Source of the DNA: Tetraselmis striata
Taxonomy: Eukaryota; Chlorophyta; Chlorodendrophyceae; Chlorodendrales; Chlorodendraceae
NCBI GenBank assembly: GCA_006384855.1
Contig: VCJN01003438.1
Location: 40,886-104,885, forward strand
Direction of reading: 5' to 3'
DNA length: 64,000 nt
Every line of letters starts with the position of its first letter. Positions within the stretch are counted from its first letter, which is position 1. Of the stretch, positions 24,601 to 35,827 are shown piece by piece. Below the pieces are notes generated by a model that saw nothing but the letters and a program-made list of their open reading frames with translations, did no database searches and was not told the DNA's origin. A program made the position numbers and the translations under genes.

Positions 24601-26015
24601 GCCCCGGCAGCAGCATGCCCTGCGACTCCAGGAGGCGGAAGGTGGTGGAGTCGGGCGACACGAAGGGCGTGAGCCACACCATCAGCTTGAAGCCCAGCGC
24701 GTGCAGCTCCTCCGCCATGGCTCTGCGCCCCAGGGCCGGCCCAGGGTCATCACAGAGCTGAGACGAGTGGCTGAGGATATGGGGGGCGGTGGAAGAGCGG
24801 GCGGGGCAAGCAGAGCGGCGGGGGGGGGGCGCTCGCCTGGGGTCGGGGAAGCGCGTGCCGTTGAAGTGGAAGCTGCCGTAGTGCTCCGCCCAGTTGGTGT
24901 CCACCATCAGCACGCCGGGGGGCATGCCGTGCGCCACCACCTGCGGCGCACCAGCCGCCGCTTGGTACTGTTGGGATATTAAGCAAGAGGGCTGAGGTGG
25001 CAGTGCTTCTTGCTGGCATGGTGAGCTGTGCGGGACTCATGCTACGGGTGATATGCTTTCAGATGAATGTAGTTTTCTCTCTAATTCGCGAGGGGATCGT
25101 TAAAGATAGTATATAGTGAACCAAAGCGTGGCCACGTTGACTCTGGCAGCTAGCACAGGAGAGTATATTGAGGTGGCATGCAGCCAGGGAAGAGAGGGGA
25201 GGGGAGGGGGGGCATGAGGGCGGTGGCGGACCTGCCGCGCGTACTGCAGCACCTTGTCCTGCGTGGGCCAGTAGTTGCACTCGATCCACAGGTTGTACTG
25301 GGGCGCGGAGAGGAGCATCGCGTCGGGCGTGAGACCTGCGGCGGACCAGAGCCGGGACGAGAGCGAGGGGTGTTTGTTGCGTCGCCCCGACTGCTCCCTT
25401 GGCAAACGCCGTGCTGAGTCGACACCCCGCAGGAGGCCAAGATAACCCTTGCTAGCATGGCGCGGCTGTACAGGGGCGCTTGCCTGTGGGCGGAAAGTGG
25501 CGGTGCGCCGCAGCGCGGAGGGCACCGGCCAGGTTACCGTGGCCCTCGCCAACAGCTACCCCCTCGACCGTGTCGCCCTCCACGCAGACGCGCCCGTCGC
25601 GCAGGCCCACCGCCACGTGGCACGCCGAGTCGCCACACCACACGAAGCGCCCCTCGCTGGACACCAGCAGCGGGTTGCTCTGGTTGCAGCGCAGCGCCGC
25701 CAGGTCTACCTGCGCAGCGGGTCGGTTGGGGGGAAACCCATGGAATCGAGTCACGTCGCCATCGAGCCGCCGGCCACTACGAACCCCTCTTGTCCTCCCA
25801 ACAGCTAGCCGACGACATGGCCCCACCTCCCACGCGACGTTGTCGTGCGGCCCCGCCTCCTCGTCGGACCGCTCCCATCCGTACGGCTGCTCCATCCCTC
25901 CCTGACACGGCCCGCCCCACCACAACTCCCGCCGCCCGGCGGTGCCGCTCGCCACCATCGCCGGCAGCACCTCCTGCAGGCGGCGAGGCGCGGCTGGCGC
26001 CGTGCCGCTCCACAT
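21621..26015 (-). CDS. Glycoside hydrolase family 31 protein (MYORG/NET37-like), 13 exons
   Basis: A retaining alpha-glycosidase of 561 residues. Exons (descending): 26015-25827, 25709-25484, 25335-25232, 24940-24837, 24722-24596, 24450-24377, 24157-24070, 23240-23135, 23016-22870, 22760-22690, 22591-22548, 22429-22279, 21875-21621; phases close. The (beta/alpha)8 signatures run in order: PQYNLWIECNYWPTQ, GVLMVDTNWAEHYGSFHFN, GFKLMVWLTPFVSPD, then GVDGFKMDGGDPEYY with the likely nucleophile Asp295. RLCDKNHAWDGSGL follows, with Asp349 aligned to the MYORG acid/base, then GYAFGCPDMIGGGQYS and ELFVRYAQVSALFPMMQF. The C-terminal beta region is PGVLVAPILVKGASS. The spacing of the two acids and the PDMIGGG motif fit the MYORG/NET37 branch better than classical maltases. 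Introns 2 and 4 use GC donors (AG|GCAAGC and AG|GCGAGC). No signal peptide or membrane anchor is evident at the chosen ATG (MWSGTAP), so a missed upstream exon is possible. Substrate unknown. Confidence 0.9.
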
Positions 26016-27390
26016 CGCGCCCGCCTCCCGGAGCAACCCGCCTATAGCGGGCGAATAAAGCGTGGCCCAAACCACCAAAGCGCGACGAGGACGCCCCGAG
26101 AGCGAGCGATGCGGATGCGAGGAACGTTGATACCACTGCTTGATGCGGTCCTCGCCCCAACAGCAAGTCGGGGCAGGCACGTTGCTTCAAGTGATACGCG
26201 AGATGGTTTCGGAGGCGGCAAACGCGCCTGCATTAACGACTATAATCGTCCTTACCTTCTCACATAAATATTAAGCGGGGGTTTGCACCGACGACAACGA
26301 CGACGATATATATACACCTTTCCACATAAGTATGGGGTTTGCGAATTCGACCCACAAGGCCATGCGCGGCTAAACTGAGACCGCGCGCGCGTGCATGTTA
26401 CTCAGGGTCGTACGGCTGGGGGGAAATGCCGCGATAGCGCGATACACCCGATATTGTCACGCGGTAGCCGTTGCCGTCAACACTTTCATTCAATAGGCAA
26501 AAGCATGGCTTCTGGCGCACGCACTTCATAACCACAAATGGCGCCATTGGTGTGCATACTTAGATAGGCATGAGACGCCACTGCCCCCGTACTCATACCA
26601 CATCACCCTTGGTGTGATATAACTACCCACCATACACGTAGGGCATGGAAATTAGGTCATTCACGACCTGGACCAAGCCCTATGTGTCGATGGCGATGGT
26701 TTTATGGGCAAAATCATGGACAAAAATGCGGTTGTGATTGTTGCACGCGCAAGCGGGAAGTAAAGGGTTCTCGCGGCCTCCTTGCCGTAGGGCAGAGCGT
26801 TTTTGTATAGTAGTGCATGGCCGCATGATTGCTCATAGCGCGCCATGGTAAGCTCAGTGGGATGGCAATGGCGTGCGCCTTAATGCGTCGATGCTGGTGG
26901 AAATAATTTAATTAGTGAAAGGGGGATCCAGCATGGCGGCCGTGGACATCGCTCAAGGGGGGCATGTGCCAAGTATGAGTGGTCCGTGCACGGGTACACG
27001 CAACATACTGTCCCGCCACAATGTATCAAGTTGTGAGATCCACTTGACGTAAAGTTACACGCCAACGTGATGAGTGACCACACGCGGACACATACGTCGG
27101 ATTTCGACCTATTTTTCTAAAACCTCAAAAAGTGCCTAAATGACCTCGGACGACGATGTTCGCCAATGAGGGAATTGTAGCCCTGCTCGCTTAGGTTTTG
27201 GTGGTTTTTTATATGAAAGCTTCTGAGTGACGTTTTCTTGCAGTGCACGGAGCTATACCGCGAGTTTGAGAGTTGCACCACAAGACAATACGAAGTTACT
27301 TCGGCTGCCCTCAAATATTTAGGTTACGCCATAGACAACGGCGCCCGGTTTTAAACGCCGCGGGTCCACCTAGGTGTGCGCCGGCGTATA
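26016..27390. other. Intergenic between GH31 gene and transposon
   Basis: AT-richer than the flanking genes. No exon, RNA gene or repeat was recognised. It should hold the GH31 promoter. Confidence 0.45.
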
Positions 27391-27391
27391 C

Positions 27392-27418
27392 AACAGTAAT
27401 GCAACCTATTTTGCCCCG
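27392..27418 (+). repeat. Left terminal inverted repeat of the two-gene transposon
   Basis: Reads AACAGTAAT, two unmatched bases, then AACCTATTTTGC and a further near-match. The reverse complement of 39962-39988 matches it at 24 of 27 positions. Confidence 0.65.
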
Positions 27419-27504
27419 AGGCACGCGGTGCATTGTGGTTAGGTCTAAATTAGGGTTTGGGGGCAGCAGTGGGATTGCAAGCTAATATGAATGCCGGTTG
27501 GTTC

Positions 27505-27725
27505 ATTTTGTGCCAAGTCGGGGAAACCAATTCCGTCCAACCAGGGACAAATCAAAAGAGTGAAGGAAACGAGATGGTTACAAGTAGTTTGCGCCGTCGG
27601 GGGCTGAAACTCTGTCCAAACTGGGACAAAAATAAGGGCGGGGGCCGTGATGGCTACAAGTAGTTTGTGCCGTCCGGGGCTGAACCTCTGTCAAAGCCGG
27701 GACAAAACATATGAGCGGCTAATTT
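27505..27725 (+). repeat. Left subterminal repeats with GTCCC/GGGAC palindromes
   Basis: A 76-bp tandem duplication starts at 27573 (GATGGTTACAAGTAG) and 27649 (GATGGCTACAAGTAG). Each unit ends in a half-palindrome of the type TGTCC-n-GGGACAAAA (27613-27633 and 27689-27707). A further copy lies at 27533-27552 and a diverged one near 27507. The right end has matching sequences at 39771-39791. Subterminal repeats of this kind often bind the transposase; binding here is inference. Confidence 0.55.
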
Positions 27726-27737
27726 TGCGGAATTGTA

Positions 27738-30700
27738 CTACGTATCATCATCTTCGATCACATAATACCCTCGGCGCTCTGCCGCCTCTCGCCTCTTCTT
27801 CGCTGCCTCAAGACGCTCTGAGAACTCCTCTGACACGGTCATTGGATGGGGTAGACCCGGCCACTTCTCGAAGTCAGTTGGACGCAGTTGTTGAGTCTCG
27901 TCCCATGGCTTCTCTTTGAACCATGAGATCATCCTGGACTTCATCCCAGCGATTTGCGTCTTCTGGTTGTCAATGAGGATAATCTTCAAGTTCCTGTGTG
28001 TGAACGAGTAGCTATGATCCATATGGTCCCACCACACGGAAAAGGCCGCAGCGACCTGGAAAAGGCGTGGCAAACCGCACAAGGCGTTAATTTTTTTATG
28101 TTGGTCCCATTAAGACACTCACCCGGGTTGCACCCCTCACGCACCGCGGTTGTCCCGGTTCCGGCTGTGACGTCGACGATTGTTGTCCCGTCTGTTGCCG
28201 CCATCTTAAGGTGCTTGGCGAAGAGAGCGATAGGCTTTTGGTACTTGTTCACCGTCTGTCTGTTCTCGTCCTTCAATTTCGAACTGTCTTTGAAGTGACC
28301 CAATATGATGGATGTAGAGAACCTGGAAAGGCACAACCGGCTTAGCGAGTAAATAAATACAAGCCGGCTATTTTCCACGGATCAAATCTCACCTTCGGGG
28401 ATCATTGAAACGGATGTTGTCAGCTATGATGCTTGGCGGGGGCTTCCTGACGTAGAGGTAGTACTCAGCGTCGTGACGCAGAGAGCTGCCCATCTTCATC
28501 CCGCAATCCTTGGCCCAAGTCAGGACGTGAAAGATGAGGTCCTCAGCTTGTTTTTGAACGGCTGTGATTGCGGATCCAAGTTGTTGGTCCGAGAGGTGAA
28601 TGACGAAATGGCACCCATCGAGAGCAGTGTGGACGTCAGAAGATCCAGTCAGGATATTCAACTGCCTGCGCGGGGGAAAAATCGGGAATGAGATAAATGA
28701 AAGCACAGTCATCTACGCACCGGGGTTGTGGGGGTTGTCTTGCCTGGCGAAAGCAAACACGTCGTTGAAGTCGTCCGTGCCCCACGCATCATCCTTCGAG
28801 TCCCATGTGTGCGAACCAGCTCCGAAAAGCGCGTCGGCAATGAAGACTGTTGCCTTTCTGGCACGAACTGCCGACATGGCGTCCGCGACGAATTGTTTTG
28901 TCGCGGGAGCCTTGAAGTTCCCCTCCACAATGCAAGTCTTGCAAAGCTCCGTGTTCAACCACACCTTGTCATCCTTGTCGACCCCTTCTCCCTTGGGCAT
29001 CACCGGAAGTTCCTCGGCCTGTGCGTAATAGAAAACAGATTCGGGTTAATGGCTCACAACGAAAATTCAGAAGAGCATTTGTGGTTGCTCAAGATCTTAG
29101 TTACCTTCATCGATATCCACAGCTCATTAGAAACATTCGGAGCGGAAACCGCGATAAGCTCCGGCGCACATGCGAGAAGAGCAAACTTTGTGAAGAAGGA
29201 GATGACCAAGTCCGGCATCTGATTCTTGATGCGATACGCCTCACTCTTGATGGTGGTGTTGGTGGCCGCGATATGCTCTCGAACCGGTAGTGGTGTGAGA
29301 CAATCTATCGGCGGATTTCATGTCCCCCCATCTGGCAGGAGGGGTCAGCAAGACCATCAAAGGACCGGAGCGATGAGCACCTTTGAACAAATCCTGGAAC
29401 TTTCTGGGGAAGCCTGTTGGGCCGAGGTCATCAACCTTGGCTTGGAACTTGGTGATAGCGTCAAGGCGAGCGGCCGCTTGCTCATCCGACACTTTGTCTT
29501 GCACATCCCAATCGATGATGTGGTCCGAGAGATATTTCCCCCAATTCCTGGCCGGTTCGTCCGGCGTCAGCAGTTGGATTGTCTCCCTGCCCTTGGCCGT
29601 GTCAATGACATTCATGAGCTTGATGCTTGCTCGACGCAAGAGATCGCGAAACCTCCAGGTCTCAATCATCGCGAGCCACTCCGCGTTGGTGTGCGTGACA
29701 GCCATGGGGCCATCGTCGCCGGCATGCTTAATGTCATCCACAAGCTCGTAGAGGCTCGGGGTCACACTGTGCTCGCCTTGGATGAGCAGTCCAACCACCA
29801 GGTACATCTGGCCCACAGGGAGATCCGCGCTGTCGCTCTGCTTGGCAAGAGACGGCTCGTCTAGCCAGGGCGCATGGGGTCCAAAGCCAACATCCTGGGT
29901 CGTAAAACAAACTTCAGTACGGAGAAAGACATGTTAGTATTCCATGTGATTAAGACACTGGGGTCGGTCACAACTTACCTCCATGAGTGCGACTCGGAAG
30001 TGAGCTCTGTCTTTGCCGAAGCCGTACTTCTTATTATCGAGGATTGCATTGATAGGCTTCCGAATTGCTTCGTAAACCTTGCTCACTTCCTTCTGGGTGA
30101 GTTGCCTGCCGGAATTGAGGCGCTTGACTCTATTGAGTTCTTGCTTGTAGTACACAAACAGGTCTCCGAGTTTGGTTCTGGCTTCGTCCCATCCTCGAAC
30201 CCCGAGGTCCACATGCCGGTAGGCTTCAGAAATCTGCTCAAGGGGCTCAAAAACACTGCGCAAATCATTTGTCAGAATCTAGCAGCATTAACAACACGAT
30301 AAATTTTCATCATGTACGCAGCTCACCGTTGTGGGCGCGAACCGAGGTCAATCAAATTTGAGAACTCGCTGCTCTTCTCATCTTTGATGCCGATCTTCTC
30401 AAGTTCAACTTGAAGAACTTCAGACTTCTTGAACTCCTTCACTACCCTGATTTGCGGGAGTGCCCTAAAGCCGGGGCGATTTGCATCCTGTTCTGCATAC
30501 CAGCTCTCGAAACATCTGCGAAGGTTCTGCAGAAACAATTGCACCGATTTCAAAATTCCGAACGATTGTACCTCGATGACAAACCGTTTCGTCCCGCTGA
30601 TGACAGACCGTTTCGTCCCGCTGATGACAAACCGTTTCGTCCCACTGATGACAGACCGTTTCGTCCCACTGATGACAGACCGTTTCGTCCCGCTGATGAC

Positions 30701-33700
30701 AGACCGTTTCGTCCCGCTGATGACAAACCGTTTCGTCCCACTGATGATAGACCGTTTCGTCCCACTGATGACAGACCGTTTCGTCCCGCTGATAACAAAC
30801 CGTTTCGTCCCGCTGATGACAAACCGTTTCGTCCCACTGATGACAAACCGTTTCGTCCCACTGATGACAAACCGTTTTGTCCCATTGATGACAGAACGTT
30901 TCGTCCCACTGATGACAAACCGTTTCGTCCCACTGATGACAAACCGTTTCGTCCCGCTGATGACAGACCGTTTCGTCCCACTGTGACATATGTTTAACAC
31001 GCTAACGAAGAACGACTTTTGTCACACTTTACGCCTATTTGCTGCCACGGTCAGCTTAATAATAATTTGGGAGAATGGGGCACTCACCAGGAGTTTGTGC
31101 ATCGACGTGTCTCCCACGACGGTGTGACCCGCCTCGTTGAGCTTCATAGACATGTAGCGGCAGACTTCCGGCGAGAGGCCGATGTACATCTTAGCCGACG
31201 TGAGGTGGATGCCTTTGTTGGCTTTGTAGATTTCCGGGTAGTTTTCTTTCACCATGCGCTTCGCCTCCCGTCTGTGGCTGCCGTCGATGTTGGCTTGACG
31301 CGCATTGCAGTACCTAAGAAAATCGATTGATGACGTCGATCTCTGGCTTGTAGGAACTTGAATCCGCCAACCTCGGGTTCTCCCCGCCTTCGTGTGCTGC
31401 GACTAGCTCCTTGAAGTTGGCCATGGTCTGAGCGAGGGGCTCGAACTCATCGGAGAAAAAATCTTGTACAGGGACTACTGGAAAGGACACCGAGAAATTC
31501 TCGGCGGACAGGGAAGGATTCCTCTGAATAACAAATGCAAGAAATGGATGTCAGTAAGTTGCATTGTGTATTGATTACCGGATAGGTACAACAGGTCGCG
31601 ATAGGCTTTTACCTTGTAGCTTTGCGCCACCATATTGCAGTCTTGCAGCTTTGGGGAACGGAATTCAAATTCCGGCGGCGGAGCGACGAACTTATCGGAT
31701 ATGAAGCTGAAAATGTGAGGCAGCCCCGTATCCTTGTCGACGACGAGGTTGACTCTGTCGGCGTATAGCGTGTTGATGTCGCCACCGTGAGATGTCTTCA
31801 CCTCTGGATCAGCAATCTCGACTCTGAGGTGGCCGTAAGAGATCCAGTCGACGGCACCGGTGTTGTGGAAGCCATTCAAGGCCGGCGGGACGGCCAACGT
31901 GTTGACGTATGGAAGCGCGTTCTTAAAATCCTTGTCAATGTTGGCCAAGTCATTGATGTCAATCTGACCACACGCGAAATCTGTCAGCGCCTGAGCCAGC
32001 ACATTGCGCTCGACCAAAGTCCATGCGTAGTAAGACTGGAACCGCGGCTGGAAGGAGAGTGGCGGTTGGATCGCGTGGAGTAGCAACCTCTCAAAGCTGA
32101 CATCGATCCTGAACTCCTTGTGCACTGTCAAGCGATAAGGTTCAAGGGAGATCTGCGGTAACAAGCATAAGAATATTAATACTTATTGAAACACGACATT
32201 GACACGAATTCAGACATCGAGTAAGCTTTACTCACCTCGTAGTTTCCGGCCGAGTCCAGCTCGACGTCCTTGATCTTTCCGATACACGCGAGAAGTGGCC
32301 CCTCCGGATCATCGAAAAAGTCCTTGCCAGTCAGCAGGCTCGCCTTGTGCAATTCGATGTACAAATAGATCTCTACCTCAGCACTTGCGTTCTTGAACCA
32401 GTGGATAGTCCAGCTCCTTGAGGTTAAGTCGCTGTAGGAGTCATCTTCTTGGGACCCGTCCCTCTCGTCAAAGAAGTCGTCGTAAGAGGCGACCGTCATC
32501 AGCTTTGTCTTCCTCTCGGGTCCAGGAGTGCCGGTGATGTCGAGAGCTTGCTTTCGCTTCTCTGCCGCCCGTTGCCTCTGTTCTTCCTCTGTGCCGAAGA
32601 CCTCTTCATCCGTGCACATACTGAGGAATTCAGGAACCCTTCTCGGAGCCTCGGCAATAGGGGCTCGAGAACCAGAGGCTCCAGAACCAGACGCTTGCCC
32701 GGTAGTCGGCGCTGGAGTCTCGGGCTCGGGCTCCGGCTCGGGCTCCGGCTCCATCTGAGTGGGCTCTGTTTCAGGCTCCGGCTCGGGCTCCGGCTCCGGC
32801 TCAGTGTGCTCTATTTCAGGCTCAGGCTTTGTTTCCGGTACTTGAGATGGGCCTTTAGACAAAGAAGAGCCTTGATTTGGGGAACCTGTAAAGAATGAGT
32901 AGAGAGTACTCAACACACCTGCAGTGGGCGTCACGATTAACTACTGAACGGTATCGCCATACACCATCAGAGCCAAGCGTAATTTTTCTTACCTGGGGAT
33001 CCCGATTTACCAGCTGCTTCCGACGCGGTTGCCTGCGCCAATTTACGACCTGTTGGAACGTCAGATAACTGATTGACGAGAAAGTAATCGGAGTGAGAAG
33101 GCAGGGATTGATACTTTAAGTCACAATTACCTGGCGTCACAATCGTCTCTGAAACCTTTTCTTTTCCCTTGGATTCCTTTGAAGCTTGAGTCGCTACTGG
33201 CTCATGTGCGCGTCCTTTCGAACCTGTCAACACACATGATTTCAAACAATGTCAATATGACACAGTGCACTCACAAAGGCAGGGATTGATACTTTCAGTC
33301 ACAATTACCTGGAGTCACAATCGTTTCTGAAACTTTTTCTTTTCCCTTGGATTCCTTTGAAGCTTTAGTCGGTACTGGCTCATGTGCGCGTCCTTTCGAA
33401 CCTGTCAACACACATGATTTCAACCAATGTCAATATGACACAGTGCACTCACAAAGGCAGGGATTGATACTTTCAGTCACAATTACCTGGAGTCACAATC
33501 GTTTCTGAAACTTTTTCTTTTCCCTTGGATTCCTTTGAAGCTTTAGTCGGTACTGGCTCATGTGCGCGTCCTTTCGAACCTGTCAACACACATGATTTCA
33601 ACCAATGTCAATACGATACAGTGCACTCACAAAAATCATATGATTGGAGAGGCAAGGACCTGATTGATAGTAAGCTTGCATGAGTTTTTCGTAATCGATT

Positions 33701-35282
33701 AGCCTTCGCGCTGTCTGCATTTGAGCATCTGAGAGGACCTGGCCGCTCTTTATTCGGGCGGTCAAAAGAGCGGCGGCCGATCTTTCTCCTTGCGAGTGCG
33801 TGCCGTAAGCCGGCACCCTACCTCCTAAAAGGCTCGGTTTCCAAGGGTTACCTGATGCCTCAGCGCCGGCTCTAGCTTCAGAAGCTGAGGCTGCACGGCT
33901 CTTCTTCGCAGCCGGCTGCTCGGGCACAGAAGATGACGCCTTGTGTTTTCTCCCGACTAGCGCTCCGAGCGCATCGAATTCTTTTGCTTTCTCGGTAGGT
34001 TTTGGTGTCCGCTTGGACCTTCGACCTATAAATATCATATCATGTCAGAGCGTTTCGTCCCAGTGATGACAGACCGTTTCGTCCCACTGATGACAAACCG
34101 TTTCGTCCCACTGATGACAAACCGTTTCGTCCCACTGATGACAAACCGTTTCGTCCCGCTGATGACTGACCGTTTCGTCCCACTGATGAGTGACAGACCG
34201 TTTCGTCCCACTGATGACAGACCGTTTCGTCCCACTGATGACATGCCGTTTCGTCCCGCTGATGACAGAACGTTTCGTCCCACTGACGACAGACCGTTTC
34301 GTCCCGCTGATGACAGACCGTTTCGTCCCACTGATGACAGACCGTTTCGTCCCACTGATGACAAACCGTTTCGTCCCGCTGATGACAGACCGTTTCGTCC
34401 CACTGATGACAGACCGTTTCGTCCCACTGATGACAAACCGTTTCGTCCCACTAATGACAAACCGTTTCGTCCCACTGATGACAAAATGTTTCGTCCCACT
34501 GATGACAAACCGTTTCGTCCCACTAATGACAAACCGTTTCGTCCCACTGATGACAAACCGTTTCGTCCCACTGATGACAAACCGTTTCGTCCCGCTGATG
34601 ACAAACCGTTTCGTCCCACTGATGACAAACCGTTTTGTCCCACTGATGACAAACCGTTTCGTCCCACTGATGACAAACCGTTTCGTCCCACTGATGACAA
34701 ACCGTTTTGTCCCACTGATGACAAAACTATTTTCAATACATTATGTACTGCGGTTTAATAATGTATTGTCTTTAAGTACTGCGCTTCACACTAATATTAA
34801 ACCACTCCTTACGGCGGAGTACAGGCAGAGGTTCCCCCTGGCCGCTCTTCACCCCCACCCCCTCCCACCACCAATTAGCATCCTTACTGCTTGCAACAGC
34901 TGCCTCGACGGGACGTAATACTACCATGCAGGACCCTGATGCCGCTCGTCTCGTTTGTGTTTATATTCCCACTCGTCCGCCTACACCTCGAGCGGTCCTA
35001 GATTACACCGCTTCTACAGGGAACCCTAACCGAATTCGCTAGATCTGGCCGCATCACGCGTCGAGCAGGCAGGCGGCTACTGTACGCTGCCACTCGTCTG
35101 CCTACACCTCGAGTGGTCCTAGATTACACCGCTTCTACAGTGAACCCTAACCGAACTCGCTAGATCTGGCCGTAACACGCGTCGAGCAGGCAGGCAGCTA
35201 CTGTACGCGCGCGCAACTCACCTGGGGTGGCGTCGTCCTTGTCTTCCTTGTCCTTGGCAGGCTCGTTCTTCTTCGGCGCCAT
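27738..35282 (-). CDS. Transposon-borne 1512-residue protein with C-terminal beta-class methyltransferase-like domain, 18 exons
   Basis: Exons (descending): 35282-35222, 34025-33660, 33579-33487, 33401-33309, 33223-33131, 33049-32993, 32885-32236, 32152-31613, 31523-31372, 31313-31088, 30526-30327, 30255-29979, 29894-29381, 29277-29105, 29018-28744, 28665-28393, 28322-28145, 28055-27738; phases close to TAG. The N-terminus is lysine-rich (MAPKKNEPAKDKEDKDD). Residues about 143-235 are a 31-residue cassette repeated three times, one exon each. About 270-320 is an acidic EPEPEPE tract. The middle (400-1165) is unrecognised. The C-terminus has a motif-IV-like ADALFGAGSHTWD (DALF about 1227-1230), then KYQKPIALFAKHL and the S-adenosylmethionine motif I IVDVTAGTGTTAVAAAF (about 1396-1412). 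The order IV then I is that of beta-class N4/N6 amino-methyltransferases. DALF replaces the usual DPP(Y/F), so activity is doubtful. Intron 15 fits best as GC-AG; several other donors are weak (exon 2 and 9 ends). Confidence 0.72.
30575..30984 (+). repeat. 24-bp minisatellite array 1 (about 17 units)
   Basis: Units contain CGTTTCGTCCCA or CGTTTCGTCCCG followed by CTGATGAC, then AAAC or AGAC. The array lies in intron 10 (30527-31087) of the minus-strand methyltransferase-like gene. The period is a multiple of three and the units lack stop codons in several frames. The frame of exon 11 therefore stays open upstream through the whole array, giving an 8-residue repeat of the ISGTKRFV type if the intron were retained. 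Confidence 0.95.
33087..33620 (-). repeat. 178-bp tandem triplication carrying a 93-bp exon
   Basis: Three nearly identical units of 178 bp each contain one exon (33579-33487, 33401-33309, 33223-33131) plus the adjoining intron. Every copy keeps the acceptor (GACAG|GT), the donor (CCAG|GTAATT) and phase-1 boundaries, so inclusion or skipping of any copy keeps the frame. Copies 2 and 3 are closer to each other than to copy 1. Confidence 0.9.
34045..34730 (+). repeat. 24-bp minisatellite array 2 (about 28 units)
   Basis: Same unit and same plus-strand orientation as arrays 1 and 3. It lies in intron 1 (34026-35221) of the minus-strand methyltransferase-like gene, ending about 20 bases from exon 2. 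One unit near 34187 has a small insertion (GATGAGTGACAG). An in-frame stop (TGA, near 34035) separates the array from exon 2 on the minus strand. Confidence 0.95.
34971..35212. repeat. 121-bp tandem duplication
   Basis: Two copies, starting at 34971 and 35092 (ACTCGTCCGCC and ACTCGTCTGCC), differ by a few substitutions. They lie in intron 1 of the minus-strand methyltransferase-like gene, just inside the exon 1 donor. Confidence 0.9.
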
Positions 35283-35827
35283 TCTGGCGGTAGGTAGGTT
35301 GACGCGGTAGATGAGAGTGTTTCTTGGTGGGAAGCGGTGAGGGAGAGGTGGAAATGACGTGGTTTCCGTCTGCCGCCGCTCTGACCCCTGCTGGACCAAC
35401 GGCGCGCGTGCGCACACTATAGTGTACCTCGTCGTCGTCATCAGGTTCATGTATTTTGCACCGCGACGAATATACAGGGCTAACTACTGCGACTATATAT
35501 TACTATTACTGGAAGATAAAATATTCCCTACTCGAGAGTCATAACGGTACGAGAGTACAGTGGCGTGGCAATAATATTCCTTCATGGGATGATATATTCC
35601 TTGGATTGGATTCGGGTGTACTTACTAGTATAGAACTATTTCCGACTTACGAAAGAAGCACGAAATAACACGGTATTTGAGTCATCAATTATTTTGACCC
35701 GTACCTGGATATTATGCACCCCGGTCAACGGCCCGTCCGAGAACGGTCATCGGCCGTCACTCTTCCTCACCACAGATCACAGTCCTTCACCCCCCCCCCC
35801 CCCCCCCACCCACTCGCCCCGCGCTGC
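35283..35827. promoter_or_regulatory. Shared intergenic region of the two divergent transposon genes
   Basis: The 545 bp between the ATG of the methyltransferase-like gene (35282, minus) and that of the transposase (35828, plus) must contain both promoters. A C run lies at about 35790-35807, within 40 bases of the transposase ATG. No specific promoter motif is claimed. Confidence 0.5.

Noticed and set aside
28713..28744. GT donor at the end of exon 15 (CCCCG|GTGCGT) of the methyltransferase-like gene
   Set aside because: Its phase leads to an immediate stop in exon 16; the GC donor 23 bases upstream (CCAG|GCAAGA) keeps the frame.
31313..31523. Frameshift/stop in the methyltransferase-like gene near 31325
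   Set aside because: A 58-bp intron (AG|GTTGGC to TTCTTAG) restores the frame exactly (phase 2), so the gene need not be broken, although the donor is weak.
34035..34758. Repeat proteins of 230-240 residues encoded by array 2 on both strands
   Set aside because: They are a by-product of a stop-free 24-bp period. The array lies within an intron and is separated by a stop from exon 2.
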